Part shown: in pieces, positions 50,985 to 60,358 of the stretch
How positions within the stretch are numbered: position 1 is the stretch's first letter
How the letters are laid out: each line of letters begins with the position of its first letter
Assembly (NCBI GenBank): GCA_001593865.1
Contig: LUCB01000005.1
Location: forward strand, 1-64,000
DNA from: Candidatus Bathyarchaeota archaeon B24
GTDB lineage: Archaea > Thermoproteota > CALKCG01 > B24
DNA: 64,000 nucleotides
Reading direction: 5' to 3'
Position numbers and translations under genes: made by a program
Notes under the pieces: generated by a model
What the model saw: only the letters and a program-made list of their open reading frames with translations
Database searches by the model: none
Told to the model about the DNA's origin: nothing

Positions 50985-51959
50985 TTGCTTAAAACTTTTG
51001 ACTTGCCGCTTCGTATTCCACGTCTGATCTTAGGGTCTCAGCCGTTTCTAGGCGAATCCTACCAAGGAGAGGAGAAAAACCGCATATACAGGGATAGGTT
51101 TTCAGACGAATCGTTCACGGCTAGGCTTCTGAGAGAGGCTTACCGGCTTGGTTTGGACACGGTCTCCGTGATGGCTATGCCCGGTAACCCTCTTTTCCAT
51201 AAGCTTTTGAAAGTCTTAAAGAGTCTGAGGGAGGAAAGTCTAGAGTTTAAAGCGGCTCCCTGCGTGAGCATACCTCTTAAAGTCGACGAGACCCCGGTCG
51301 ACGACTATAGGCGATGGTTAACCTACTATGTGTACGAGTCAAAGCTTGTAGGTGAAGAAGCCGTCAGGAGCAAATACCTTCAAGACCCTATACTCCTCAC
51401 CAGACCGGGGTGGAGGAAGAGGTTCTCCGAGCTACTTAAGCATGGTAGACCATACACGAAGGCTGATTTCGAGAGGGTTAGGGTGGACTTTAAAGCCGTG
51501 GTCGACAGGATCCGGCTTTATGAGGGTTTAGGAAGACCCTTCGCGAACATAGGCTCCGAGTCGGATTTCCTAGCGGTAGCCGGTAGGTTCGACCTTCTAG
51601 GCGAAGTAGTCGATAGGTTGAGGGCCGCCGGATATGAGAGCGTGTTAATCTCATCCCATCACGCCGGGTTCACGATACCCCTACTCGAGGATTCCCGGCT
51701 TAGGGTAGACGGGTATGCCACACCCTTAAACCCCCTAGGCGCCCTGATGCTTCCAAGTATGGAATCTGCCCTAAGCGCGATAAGAATGGTCAGAGATAGG
51801 GTCGTGGCTATAAAGCCTATGGCGGGTGGAAGAGTCGACCCATTTAAGGCCTTCAAGTTTCTAGCCGGTGAAGGTGTGAGACACTGCATGGTCGGCGTAG
51901 CCTCCATCGATGAGCTCAAAACCGATGTAGAAGCCTCTAAATATATCTTCAGGTTATAA
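50985..51959 (+). CDS. Aldo/keto reductase-like TIM-barrel hypothetical protein
   Basis: A 324-residue protein of probable TIM-barrel fold. The N-terminus LILGSQPFLGESYQG and C-terminal MAGGRVDPFKAFKFLAGEGVRHCMVGVASIDELKTDV resemble the ends of aldo/keto reductase-like barrels, but the usual catalytic tetrad is not recognisable. No specific function is assigned. The start is uncertain: TTG 50985 is the longest reading, and other TTG codons follow within the first 40 bases. The next gene, a SpoIIM-like membrane protein, begins six bases after the stop and is probably co-transcribed. Confidence 0.6.
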   Translation: MLKTFDLPLRIPRLILGSQPFLGESYQGEEKNRIYRDRFSDESFTARLLREAYRLGLDTVSVMAMPGNPLFHKLLKVLKSLREESLEFKAAPCVSIPLKVDETPVDDYRRWLTYYVYESKLVGEEAVRSKYLQDPILLTRPGWRKRFSELLKHGRPYTKADFERVRVDFKAVVDRIRLYEGLGRPFANIGSESDFLAVAGRFDLLGEVVDRLRAAGYESVLISSHHAGFTIPLLEDSRLRVDGYATPLNPLGALMLPSMESALSAIRMVRDRVVAIKPMAGGRVDPFKAFKFLAGEGVRHCMVGVASIDELKTDVEASKYIFRL

Positions 51960-51965
51960 GGTGGT

Positions 51966-52553
51966 TTGAGCGGTTTGTTAAGGAAGCTCCCGAGGAAGCG
52001 TAGGCTTGTCTTGAATACTCTGATATCGTCTGTACTATTCGTGGTTTTCACGGTCTTAGGCTCGACGATAGAGATGTCTGAGAGCATAGGGATCCTAGAA
52101 GAGCTTGAGACCTTATCGGAGTTCCTTAAGGGTCTTCCGACCCCGATACTGGCTCTGGCGATATTCGCGAACAACTTCGTCAAAGCACTTCTCCTGATCC
52201 CATCAGGAGCGGTCTTCGGCCTACCACCCATAGCGTTCATAGCGTTCAACGGCTTGATACTCGGCGTGGTCTTCAACTACAGCGCGGCAAACCTAGGCGT
52301 CTGGACCACCCTGGCAGGGATCCTACCCCATGGTATTTTAGAGATCCCGGCGATACTGATGGCTTCTGGTTTAGCGTTAAACGTGGGCTGGGAGGTTTGG
52401 ATGAAAGTGCTAGGTAGAGACGGGAAACCCAAGGCGACGATTAAAGAGGGTCTGAAGACTTGTCTACGGGTGATCCTACCGCTACTTGTAGTGGCGGCTT
52501 TAATCGAAGTCTACGTCACACCATTGATCGTTATGCTGATAGCTAGGGCTTAG
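51966..52553 (+). CDS. SpoIIM/DUF95-family membrane protein
   Basis: A 195-residue protein with about five membrane helices. The family signature appears in AIFANNFVKALLLIPSGAVFGLPPIAFIAFNGLILG and in ILPHGILEIPAILMASGLAL. In sporulating bacteria SpoIIM is needed for engulfment; archaeal homologues have no known function and often lie by small transporters or membrane remodelling genes. It starts at TTG 51966 after GGTGG and follows the TIM-barrel gene by six bases. Confidence 0.85.
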   Translation: MSGLLRKLPRKRRLVLNTLISSVLFVVFTVLGSTIEMSESIGILEELETLSEFLKGLPTPILALAIFANNFVKALLLIPSGAVFGLPPIAFIAFNGLILGVVFNYSAANLGVWTTLAGILPHGILEIPAILMASGLALNVGWEVWMKVLGRDGKPKATIKEGLKTCLRVILPLLVVAALIEVYVTPLIVMLIARA

Positions 52554-52721
52554 GAGGTTTTGTTTCACCTAATGATCTAGCGCGTCGGTTGGGAGCGCCG
52601 AGGGCCGTAAATCTATAGGTCAGAAGACCGACTTACAAGATTCACTCCTTAGAGGAGTTGTAAAGATTAACGGTAGCGAAGAGTATGTTAGCCATATATT
52701 TAATAACTCGACTGAACTAAT

Positions 52722-53240
52722 ATGTACATCGGTGGTATGTGGAGCCGTGTGCTTAAGAGGCTCGAGTCCTATCCGGCTAGGATAAAGGTGGCTAAAGCCA
52801 TAATAGAACTCGGCTTCAGGATATCTGAGGACGGTAAGATCTACTGCGGTCCGGTCGAGCAGAGCTACCAGAAGATCGCCCGGGCTCTCGACGTCGATAG
52901 GAGGGTTGTGAAGGAGACTGTCTACACGATTCTCAGGGATCCGGAACTTAGGGAGATATTCAAGTCTCTCAGGCCGTCTGGGCCGCTGTTGTCGGATGTG
53001 GCTAAACACCTAGGCTTCTCGGTTATAGAGATCTATGCGGACTCCAAGAAGGCGGGTATACTCGCTAAGGCGTCTAGTATCGTGGCCTCAGAGGGTATAA
53101 GTATAAGGCAGGCCGTGGCGGAAGACCCAGACCTATCGCCTGAGCCCAAGCTGATTCTCGTCATAGAAAAACCGGTGTCTGGAAACGCTTTGAACAAGAT
53201 ACTCGAAATAGACGGTGTGAAGAAGATTTCAGTATACTGA
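52722..53240 (+). CDS. ACT-domain regulator of amino-acid metabolism (COG2150-like)
   Basis: A 172-residue protein with an N-terminal helix-turn-helix (about 45-75; YQKIARALDVDRRVVKETVYTIL) and a C-terminal ACT domain (about 100-172; SVIEIYADSKKAGILAKASSIVASEGISIRQ) that binds small ligands, often amino acids. This matches archaeal COG2150 regulators. TATTTAATAA just upstream (about 52697) is a good promoter. The convergent tpiA gene lies 29 bases away. Its targets are unknown. Confidence 0.85.
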   Translation: MYIGGMWSRVLKRLESYPARIKVAKAIIELGFRISEDGKIYCGPVEQSYQKIARALDVDRRVVKETVYTILRDPELREIFKSLRPSGPLLSDVAKHLGFSVIEIYADSKKAGILAKASSIVASEGISIRQAVAEDPDLSPEPKLILVIEKPVSGNALNKILEIDGVKKISVY

Positions 53241-53269
53241 GGAGAAAAAGGAAGAAAAGGGGAGCTAGC

Positions 53270-53971
<702 letters not shown>

Positions 53972-54050
53972 TTATCAGCTCTCTTAAAGTAGAGTTTTTA
54001 TTTAGTGTGCTCCTAGAAAAGTCTTCTTGTTTGAAGACGGAGAGGATGCC

Positions 54051-55679
54051 GTGTTGGTTAAATTCATATTCGTAACCGGAGGCGTGTTGTCGAGTGTAGG
54101 TAAGGGAATAGTCACAGCCTCCATAGGTAAGATCCTCCAGGTCCGAGGCTATAGGGTTTCGGTGATAAAGATCGACCCCTATCTAAACGTAGACTGCGGG
54201 ACGATGAACCCGTATCAACACGGCGAGATATTCGTCACGGAAGATGGGGGTGAGATCGACCTCGACCTCGGACACTACGAGAGGTTTCTGGACATAAACC
54301 TGACTAAAGACCATAATATAACGACCGGGCAGATTTACTGGGAGGTTATACGTAGGGAGCGTAAGGGCGACTACCTGGGTAGATGCGTCCAGATAGTACC
54401 TCATATAACCGACGAGATCAAACGGCGCATATACATGATCGCCGATAGGGAGCCTATAGACGTGCTCCTGACAGAGGTGGGCGGTACGGTAGGCGACATC
54501 GAAGGCCTACCATACCTCGAAGCCATACGTCAGATAAGGCTTGAGAAGGGCTATGAGCATACGATGTTCGTCCATGTAGCCCTCGTCCCGATACTAGACG
54601 TCACCGGAGAGGAGAAGACCAAACCCCTACAGCACAGCGTCAACGAGCTGAGGAGGATAGGTATTCAACCCGACGTCATAGTGGCCCGGTGCGTCAGGAT
54701 GATAGGTAAAGAGGCTAAGGCTAAGATAGCCTTGTTCGGAACCATACCTGAGGAGGCGGTGTTTTGCTCTTACACGCTTCCGTGCATATATCAGGCCCCG
54801 CTCATGCTCGACGAGCAGGGCATGGGGGATTACATAGTCAAGAGGCTCGGTTTAGCCGCTAGAAAACCCGACTGGACCAGGTGGAGACGCATAGTAGAGT
54901 CATTCCTCGACGCCAAGTATGAGGTTAGGGTCGCGATGGTCGGTAAATACGCGGCTCTGGCAGACGCATATGTTAGCATAAACGAGGCGATCAAACATGC
55001 CGCCGCCTACTGTAACGCTAGAGCACATATAGACTGGATAGAGGCTGAGGAGTTTGAGAACCCTGAGAACCTTAAGAGGCTCTCTGACTACGACGGTATT
55101 CTGATACCTCCAGGCTTCGGTGCACGTGGTACGGAGGGTAAAATCATGGCTGCAGACTACGCCAGACGGATGAACATTCCCCTGCTAGGTATATGCTTCG
55201 GCTTCCAGATGTCTATAGTGGCGTTTGCAAGGTACGTATGCGGTCTTAAAGACGCCAACAGTACGGAGAACGACCCTGATACACCTAACCCTGTCATAGA
55301 CCTTATGCCTGAGCAGAAGAACGTGAAGATGCTCGGGGGCACCATGCGGCTCGGGGCTCAGCCTGTAAGGCTTATCCCAGGGACCCTTGCCCATAGGCTT
55401 TACGGCGGTAAGGCTGTAGTCATGGAGAGGCATAGGCATAGGTGGGAGGTTAATCCTAAGTACTGGAGCATCCTCCAGGAGAACGGTATGGTCTTCTCAG
55501 GCTTCACATTAGACGGCACGAGGGTCGAGATATTCGAGCTTCCTGACAGGTACTTCTACATGGGAACCCAGTTCCACCCAGAGTTTAAGAGTAGACCTGG
55601 AAAGCCGTCTCCCCCGTATTACGGTTTTATAAAGGCGTGTTTGGATAGGAGACTTGGTAAACCTAGACCAGAGCTCTAA
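54051..55679 (+). CDS. pyrG: CTP synthase
   Basis: The enzyme (about 542 residues) aminates UTP to CTP with glutamine. The synthetase domain begins [16 protein letters not shown] and carries [24 protein letters not shown]. The glutaminase domain (about 290 onward) has its cysteine in LLGICFGFQ and HPEFKSRP near the end. The ORF track starts at TTG 54027, but GTG 54051 or TTG 54054, after GGAGAGG, fits the family N-terminus. A TATA-like TTTTTATTTA near 53994 serves it; tpiA is divergent. Confidence 0.95.
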   Translation: MLVKFIFVTGGVLSSVGKGIVTASIGKILQVRGYRVSVIKIDPYLNVDCGTMNPYQHGEIFVTEDGGEIDLDLGHYERFLDINLTKDHNITTGQIYWEVIRRERKGDYLGRCVQIVPHITDEIKRRIYMIADREPIDVLLTEVGGTVGDIEGLPYLEAIRQIRLEKGYEHTMFVHVALVPILDVTGEEKTKPLQHSVNELRRIGIQPDVIVARCVRMIGKEAKAKIALFGTIPEEAVFCSYTLPCIYQAPLMLDEQGMGDYIVKRLGLAARKPDWTRWRRIVESFLDAKYEVRVAMVGKYAALADAYVSINEAIKHAAAYCNARAHIDWIEAEEFENPENLKRLSDYDGILIPPGFGARGTEGKIMAADYARRMNIPLLGICFGFQMSIVAFARYVCGLKDANSTENDPDTPNPVIDLMPEQKNVKMLGGTMRLGAQPVRLIPGTLAHRLYGGKAVVMERHRHRWEVNPKYWSILQENGMVFSGFTLDGTRVEIFELPDRYFYMGTQFHPEFKSRPGKPSPPYYGFIKACLDRRLGKPRPEL

Positions 55680-55730
55680 CCGGGAAAAAAAGGGAATAGT
55701 TGTCAGCCGAGACCTTTAGCCGCCGAGAGT

Positions 55731-55886
55731 CTATGCGACTCTCGTAGCCGTTCGGAACCTCGTCTTACAGTTAGGGCATTCGAAGAGGGATATGCGAACC
55801 CTAGGCCCCTTCTTCCTCTTGGGTTGAATCTCCCATTCCTTTATAGGTTTTTCAACCTCCGTACCACACTTCGGGCACTTAGCCAT
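55731..55886 (-). CDS. Cren7-like chromatin protein with zinc ribbon
   Basis: A 51-residue basic protein whose core EWEIQPKRKKGPRVRISLFECPNCKTRFR aligns, from memory, with the Sulfolobus Cren7 segment [28 protein letters not shown]. Unlike that protein it carries two CxxC pairs, CPKC at the N-terminus and CPNC near the C-terminus, which could bind zinc. Cren7-type proteins compact and bend DNA in Crenarchaeota and relatives. The ORF track starts at 55985, but ATG 55886 has a GGAGGTA ribosome site and a TATA box (TTATATAT) about 35 bases before it. It is convergent with pyrG. Confidence 0.7.
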   Translation of the reverse strand: MAKCPKCGTEVEKPIKEWEIQPKRKKGPRVRISLFECPNCKTRFRTATRVA

Positions 55887-56077
55887 CTTCCATACCTCCA
55901 TGATGGAGATGGAGGTCCATGATATATAAGATTTTCCATGATGGATCGTTGGCCTTAAGGTGTTCGAATATTGTCCATCAAGCATATCGGTTAAGGAGAC
56001 TCATGTAAATATCGCCTTCCTTCACGAGGCTCTTTATCTTGGTTATGGTAATTTTAAACACCTAAAATACCTAGATG

Positions 56078-57244
56078 TTAGGTGAATTCTTTGATTATCG
56101 ACACGATCTTCTCGACACCGTCGTAGCTTCTAAGCTCCCTAGATGTCTTACGGCATCTATCCACAAACCCCTCGTTCATAACTCTGCCTATAGCCTCCAG
56201 AAGCCTTTCTCTGCTAAGCTCCTCTTGGTTTAGAGCTATCCCCAGCCCCATCTCCTCAACCCTAGACGCGTTACCCATCTGCTCGGTGTGATTCGGCGTA
56301 GGTATCAGAACCATCGGCTTACCATAGTACATACACTGCGTGATCGTCCCATGCCCGGCTCTGGAGACCACTAGGTCGCATGCTTTAAGATACTCGAACC
56401 TATTATCCAACCAGTCGTAGAGGATCAGCGGGCCGTACCGAACCGGCTCAGAATTCCCGTTGGAGTTAGCCCTAGACATGACTATCTGAAACCCGTCAAC
56501 AGTCTTGAATATAGAGGTTAAGACGTCGATCAAATATCTACGTTCTCTGAGGGGGCCGCTTATGGGCGCGAACACAAGAGGCTTGTCGGGGTCGAGGCCG
56601 AGTTTTTCTTTAAGCTCTTCACGGCTCGGAAGCTCATCCGGTTTAACCGAGATCACCGGGCCTACCAGGAAAACCTTCTTAGAGTATGCGGGAGGTATCT
56701 CGAGGTTTCCCAGGGAGACTGTGTAGGGCATAGGGTAATCCGGTATCAGCACGAGGTCGCTTACCGTCCACACCCTTCCGATGAGCGCTAACGCTCCGGC
56801 GTCTACAAGCCTACACAGTCTGAGAAAACGTCTCCTACGGGGGATGATCAGTTTAAACTGGTTCAGTATGGTTATGCACGGTATTCTAAGTATCTTGGCG
56901 GCGACTATGCTCGAAACCCTGCTATCAGACACTACGACCTCTGGCTGGTGCTCGCTTATCGACATGAGCTCGAACGCTATCTGCTTGAGAACCTTTATCG
57001 ACGCTATGAACGGACCCGGGTTCACCGTACTTTGTCTGAAGTCGACCGACCCATCTACTTTGACCGCGAACCCTATGGAGGGTGCCTTCTTGAACCTGAA
57101 CTGGTATCTGCTTACGTACTCCAGTCCATCGCTGTAGGTCGAGAAGACTACGTCGGCCCCCTCCCTTGCGAGTCTCATGGCTATCGGTATACACCGGCCT
57201 GCGTGTCCTAGACCTATCCCGCATACTCCGAAGTAGACCCGCAT
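56078..57244 (-). CDS. MurG/MJ1255-like glycosyltransferase (GT-B)
   Basis: A 388-residue GT-B glycosyltransferase. The N-terminal domain starts YFGVCGIGLGHAGRC, and the C-terminal nucleotide-sugar domain has FAPISGPLRERR, YDWLDNRFEYLKACDLVVSRAGHGTITQCMYYGKPMVLIP and PNHTEQMGNA. It belongs to the MurG-like archaeal group (MJ1255 type) and probably acts on a lipid- or surface-glycan acceptor in the cytoplasm. It is followed upstream by AMMECR1 on the same strand six bases away. The donor and acceptor are unknown. Confidence 0.85.
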   Translation of the reverse strand: MRVYFGVCGIGLGHAGRCIPIAMRLAREGADVVFSTYSDGLEYVSRYQFRFKKAPSIGFAVKVDGSVDFRQSTVNPGPFIASIKVLKQIAFELMSISEHQPEVVVSDSRVSSIVAAKILRIPCITILNQFKLIIPRRRRFLRLCRLVDAGALALIGRVWTVSDLVLIPDYPMPYTVSLGNLEIPPAYSKKVFLVGPVISVKPDELPSREELKEKLGLDPDKPLVFAPISGPLRERRYLIDVLTSIFKTVDGFQIVMSRANSNGNSEPVRYGPLILYDWLDNRFEYLKACDLVVSRAGHGTITQCMYYGKPMVLIPTPNHTEQMGNASRVEEMGLGIALNQEELSRERLLEAIGRVMNEGFVDRCRKTSRELRSYDGVEKIVSIIKEFT

Positions 57245-57250
57245 AGTCTC

Positions 57251-57877
57251 CTACCCTAACCTTCTCCGTATAACTCTCCCCCTAGGCTCCTCCTCCTCGA
57301 AGACCTCGGCTTGAAACCTGTAGACCCGTGTTCCTGGTACAAGCCAGCTGTCTGGGGGTAAGCCGGCTTTCATACATGCATAGCTTAGAAACTCCTCCTC
57401 GTCCCAGCCCCACTCGACCGGGACTTGTGGAAGCAACAGCCCCCTGTAGTATCCTCTTTCGACGATCAAGCCGTCGACCCCGATTCTGATAGCCTTAGGA
57501 AGCTCCCTAGGGTCTCTCACCTTTATCAGCTCAGGCACTGTTAAAACGCTTACCTCAACCGCTATTTCATCCATTTCCTCGAGCTTTACAGGCGGAAACC
57601 TGGGGTCTCCGACAGCAGCCTCTATGGCGCTCTCTATAGTAGCCTCGACTAAGGGGTGTGTAGGATATGGAAACCCTATACAGCCCCTAAGCTCTCTAGC
57701 ACCTCCCTTAACCGTGTTTAGAGTCACGAACACACCTCTCTTGCCTTTCAGACGCTCAGGCGTATCGTTAGGAGGCTCTATCTTAACCCCGTTTCTAAGA
57801 TACTCCTCTATGCTTCTCCTAGCCAGTCTCACCAGAAACGCGCCCTCCTCGTCTGTTAAAGCAGACAACGCTACCAC
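57251..57877 (-). CDS. AMMECR1-family protein
   Basis: A 208-residue protein of the AMMECR1 family, with [35 protein letters not shown] as its core, the [12 protein letters not shown] region and the [20 protein letters not shown] end. The family occurs in all domains; some members act in radical SAM/Memo1-type redox chemistry, but the archaeal role is unproven. It lies six bases before the glycosyltransferase gene in the same direction and diverges from the dihydroorotase gene. Confidence 0.9.
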   Translation of the reverse strand: MVALSALTDEEGAFLVRLARRSIEEYLRNGVKIEPPNDTPERLKGKRGVFVTLNTVKGGARELRGCIGFPYPTHPLVEATIESAIEAAVGDPRFPPVKLEEMDEIAVEVSVLTVPELIKVRDPRELPKAIRIGVDGLIVERGYYRGLLLPQVPVEWGWDEEEFLSYACMKAGLPPDSWLVPGTRVYRFQAEVFEEEEPRGRVIRRRLG

Positions 57878-57944
57878 CGCTGAACCGAGAGTCCCGTGCT
57901 AAAAGTAGGTTTAAGGGTAACTTCTTATAGAAGTTTCCCTTAGA

Positions 57945-59294
57945 GTGTCAAGATTGAGAAGCCTAAGGTTGAAGAACTGCAGGGTCTTCTACAGGGGATC
58001 CATAGTCGACGATGCTGAGCTCCTCATAGAAAACGGACGTATAAAAGAAGTCTCGAGGTTAAGTATCCGGAAACCCGTAGACGAGACCTTCGATTTAAAG
58101 GGTTTACTCATCATACCGGGGCTCATAGACGTTCACGTCCATCTCAGAGGGTTGAACCTAGCCTATAAGGAAGACTACGACACGGGCACCATGGCCGCGG
58201 CGTCAGGCGGCGTCACGACGGTTCTCGACATGCCTAACACCGACCCGCCTACGGTAGACTTAGAGTCTCTCGACCTTAGGATAAAAGCCGCCGAGCCTAA
58301 ACTCTATGCTAACGTCGGCTTCTACAGCTTTGTGCCAGAGGAGTTGACAGAGGTCTCCGAACTAGCCGAGGCGGGTGTGTTTGGTTTTAAGCTCTTCATG
58401 CATAGAAGGATGCCTGGTTACAGGTTTGAAACCCTAGAGGACTTGAAGGATATTTTGAAAGCAGTCGGCGAAGTAGGCCTACCGCTCCTCGTGCACGCAG
58501 AAGATAGAGGGCTCCTCGAAACCGTTAGGTCTGAAAACCCTGACGGCGGCTTAGAGACGTTCGAGAAGGCCCTATCTGAAGAGTCTGAAGAGAAGGCCGT
58601 TAAAACCGTTTTAGAAGCTTTGGAGGCTGTTAAAAAAGCTAGGGTACACTTCTGCCACGTAAGCTCCATAGGTGCTCTCAGGCTTATAGAGGCGGCTAAG
58701 GCCTCGGGCTTACCTGTCAGCTGCGAAGCCACCCCTCACCACTTGCTGTTGACCAGAGAAGTCTACGAGAGGCTGGGGTTTTATGGGCTTGTAGACCCAC
58801 CTCTAAGGTCTAAGGAAAGCTCTGAAGCCCTATGGTCAGCCGTCGAACACGGTGTAGTAGACTGCATAGCGACCGACCACGCTCCGCATACGTTGGAGGA
58901 GAAGACCGTCGGAGGGCTTTGGAGTCTCAAAACCGGCTTCCCAGGCCTAGAGACGCTTCTACCGTTGATGCTGGACTGCGTGAATAAGGGCAGTCTCTCC
59001 CTATCTGAGCTTGTCAGGCTCACCGCTCACAACCCGGCTAGGCTCTTCAGGATAGCGGATAGGGGCTGTATCGAGGTGGGGTATTGGGCCGACCTGACGG
59101 CTGTAGACTTGAAGAAGGAGGCGATAATAGATCCGTCAAGCTTTAAGTCTAAGGCTAAGCACAGCCCCTTCGAAGGCTGGAGGGTTAGGGGTGTTCCAGA
59201 GACGGTTTTCGTGAACGGTGAGCTCGTTCTTCTAGACGGCGAGGTCGTATGCGGTCCCGGGGTCGGTAGGGTGCTTAGACCGGGGGTTTCTTAG
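57945..59294 (+). CDS. pyrC: Dihydroorotase
   Basis: A 449-residue amidohydrolase closing carbamoyl-aspartate to dihydroorotate in pyrimidine synthesis. Metal ligands are in DVHVHLRG, HAED, HFCHVSS, the substrate element CEATPHHLLLT, and the catalytic aspartate in ATDHAPH. The usual HFRE(P) motif reads HLRGL here, a mild deviation from class I enzymes, while the KEDYDTGTMAAASGGVTTV segment is intact. It precedes the Mut7-C gene by three bases and probably shares its transcript. With pyrG it completes two pyrimidine steps in this window. Confidence 0.9.
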   Translation: MSRLRSLRLKNCRVFYRGSIVDDAELLIENGRIKEVSRLSIRKPVDETFDLKGLLIIPGLIDVHVHLRGLNLAYKEDYDTGTMAAASGGVTTVLDMPNTDPPTVDLESLDLRIKAAEPKLYANVGFYSFVPEELTEVSELAEAGVFGFKLFMHRRMPGYRFETLEDLKDILKAVGEVGLPLLVHAEDRGLLETVRSENPDGGLETFEKALSEESEEKAVKTVLEALEAVKKARVHFCHVSSIGALRLIEAAKASGLPVSCEATPHHLLLTREVYERLGFYGLVDPPLRSKESSEALWSAVEHGVVDCIATDHAPHTLEEKTVGGLWSLKTGFPGLETLLPLMLDCVNKGSLSLSELVRLTAHNPARLFRIADRGCIEVGYWADLTAVDLKKEAIIDPSSFKSKAKHSPFEGWRVRGVPETVFVNGELVLLDGEVVCGPGVGRVLRPGVS

Positions 59295-59296
59295 CT

Positions 59297-59776
59297 TTGG
59301 ATGAGGTTTTCGTGGTGGATGCTATGCTCGGGAGAACTGCTAGATGGCTTCGGATACTTGGCTTGAACGTGCTCTACGACCCTTCCTGGAGCGATGACCG
59401 TCTGCTTGAGGTTGCCTTAAGGCTTAACGCTACGGTGCTTACGAGGGATAGGGAGCTTGCAAGCAGGGCAGCGTCTATGGGTCTAAGCGTCTTAGAAGTC
59501 TCTGGTAAAAGCGAGACCGAGAGGATGCGCTTCCTTATCAAAAAGCTCGGTTTAAGGCCGGTTATAGACCCGTCCAGAAGTAGGTGCCCTGTCTGCAACG
59601 GCTCCCTCAGAGAGGTCTCTAAAGAGGATGTTTCACACCTTGTTCCAGAAGGGGTTTTACGTAGACAAGAGAGGTTCTGGATATGTGTAGAATGTGGGAA
59701 GGTTTACTGGCTCGGCTCCCATTTCAGGAACATGAAGAAGTTCCTCGAAAGATGCGTGAATGAGGCCGGTACGTGA
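59297..59776 (+). CDS. Mut7-C RNase-domain protein
   Basis: A 159-residue protein of the Mut7-C (DUF82) family. The N-terminal acidic nuclease part (FVVDAMLGRTARWLRILGLNVLYD ... VLTRDREL) is PIN-like. A C-terminal zinc ribbon is formed by CPVC and CVEC. Such proteins are presumed RNases of unknown target. It begins three bases after pyrC stops, and the convergent CBS gene follows 16 bases later. Catalytic aspartates are seen in VVDAML and TRDREL. Confidence 0.88.
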   Translation: MDEVFVVDAMLGRTARWLRILGLNVLYDPSWSDDRLLEVALRLNATVLTRDRELASRAASMGLSVLEVSGKSETERMRFLIKKLGLRPVIDPSRSRCPVCNGSLREVSKEDVSHLVPEGVLRRQERFWICVECGKVYWLGSHFRNMKKFLERCVNEAGT

Positions 59777-59791
59777 TCAAGCATGGAAGAC

Positions 59792-60358
59792 CTACTTCTC
59801 CATCTCCTCTAAGCAGTCTCTACACACAAACCTGCCGTTTCTAAAGGTGAGTATGTCGCTCCATTGACCGCATATTTCGCAGTAGCCTACGGCCGTCTGG
59901 GCATACCCAGGTATGACCGTAGCCTCCTCTATACGAGCCTTCTCGTATATCATCTCTATAAGCTCAGGTGTGATGGTGGTTATGTCCCTGGAGGAGACTA
60001 TGCCCACCAGTCTACCCTTATACATGACACCCAATCTCTTAACACCGTATCGGCTCATCAGCTTAGCGGCGTCTGTTATGTTCGCGGTGGGGTCTATGGT
60101 TATCAGCGGCTGGCTCATAACCTCGCCGGCTTTAACCTCATAAGGGTTCAGGTTCTTAGCGACAACCCTCTTGATGATATCCATATCCGTTATTATGCCT
60201 AGGGGTCTACCCCTCCTATCCGTTATGATAACGCTTCCTACGTCGTTGAGGTCCATTATCTTAGCGACCTCAACGATGTTCTCGTCGACCCTAGCCGTTA
60301 TGACAGGGCTAGACATTATCGCCTGAACCTTCATCTTCAAATCCATGATTTCACCCAT
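59792..60358 (-). CDS. CBS-domain pair with C-terminal zinc ribbon
   Basis: A 188-residue protein with two CBS domains (about 10-65 and 75-135; DVGSVIITDRRGRPLGIITDMDI and YGVKRLGVMYKGRLVGIVSSRDI), which bind adenine nucleotides or SAM. A zinc ribbon with CEIC and CRDC forms the C-terminal end. The domain order occurs in archaeal signal or metal-sensing proteins whose targets are unknown. The NFACT gene on the same strand ends upstream of it with no gap, so the two form an operon. Confidence 0.88.
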   Translation of the reverse strand: MGEIMDLKMKVQAIMSSPVITARVDENIVEVAKIMDLNDVGSVIITDRRGRPLGIITDMDIIKRVVAKNLNPYEVKAGEVMSQPLITIDPTANITDAAKLMSRYGVKRLGVMYKGRLVGIVSSRDITTITPELIEMIYEKARIEEATVIPGYAQTAVGYCEICGQWSDILTFRNGRFVCRDCLEEMEK

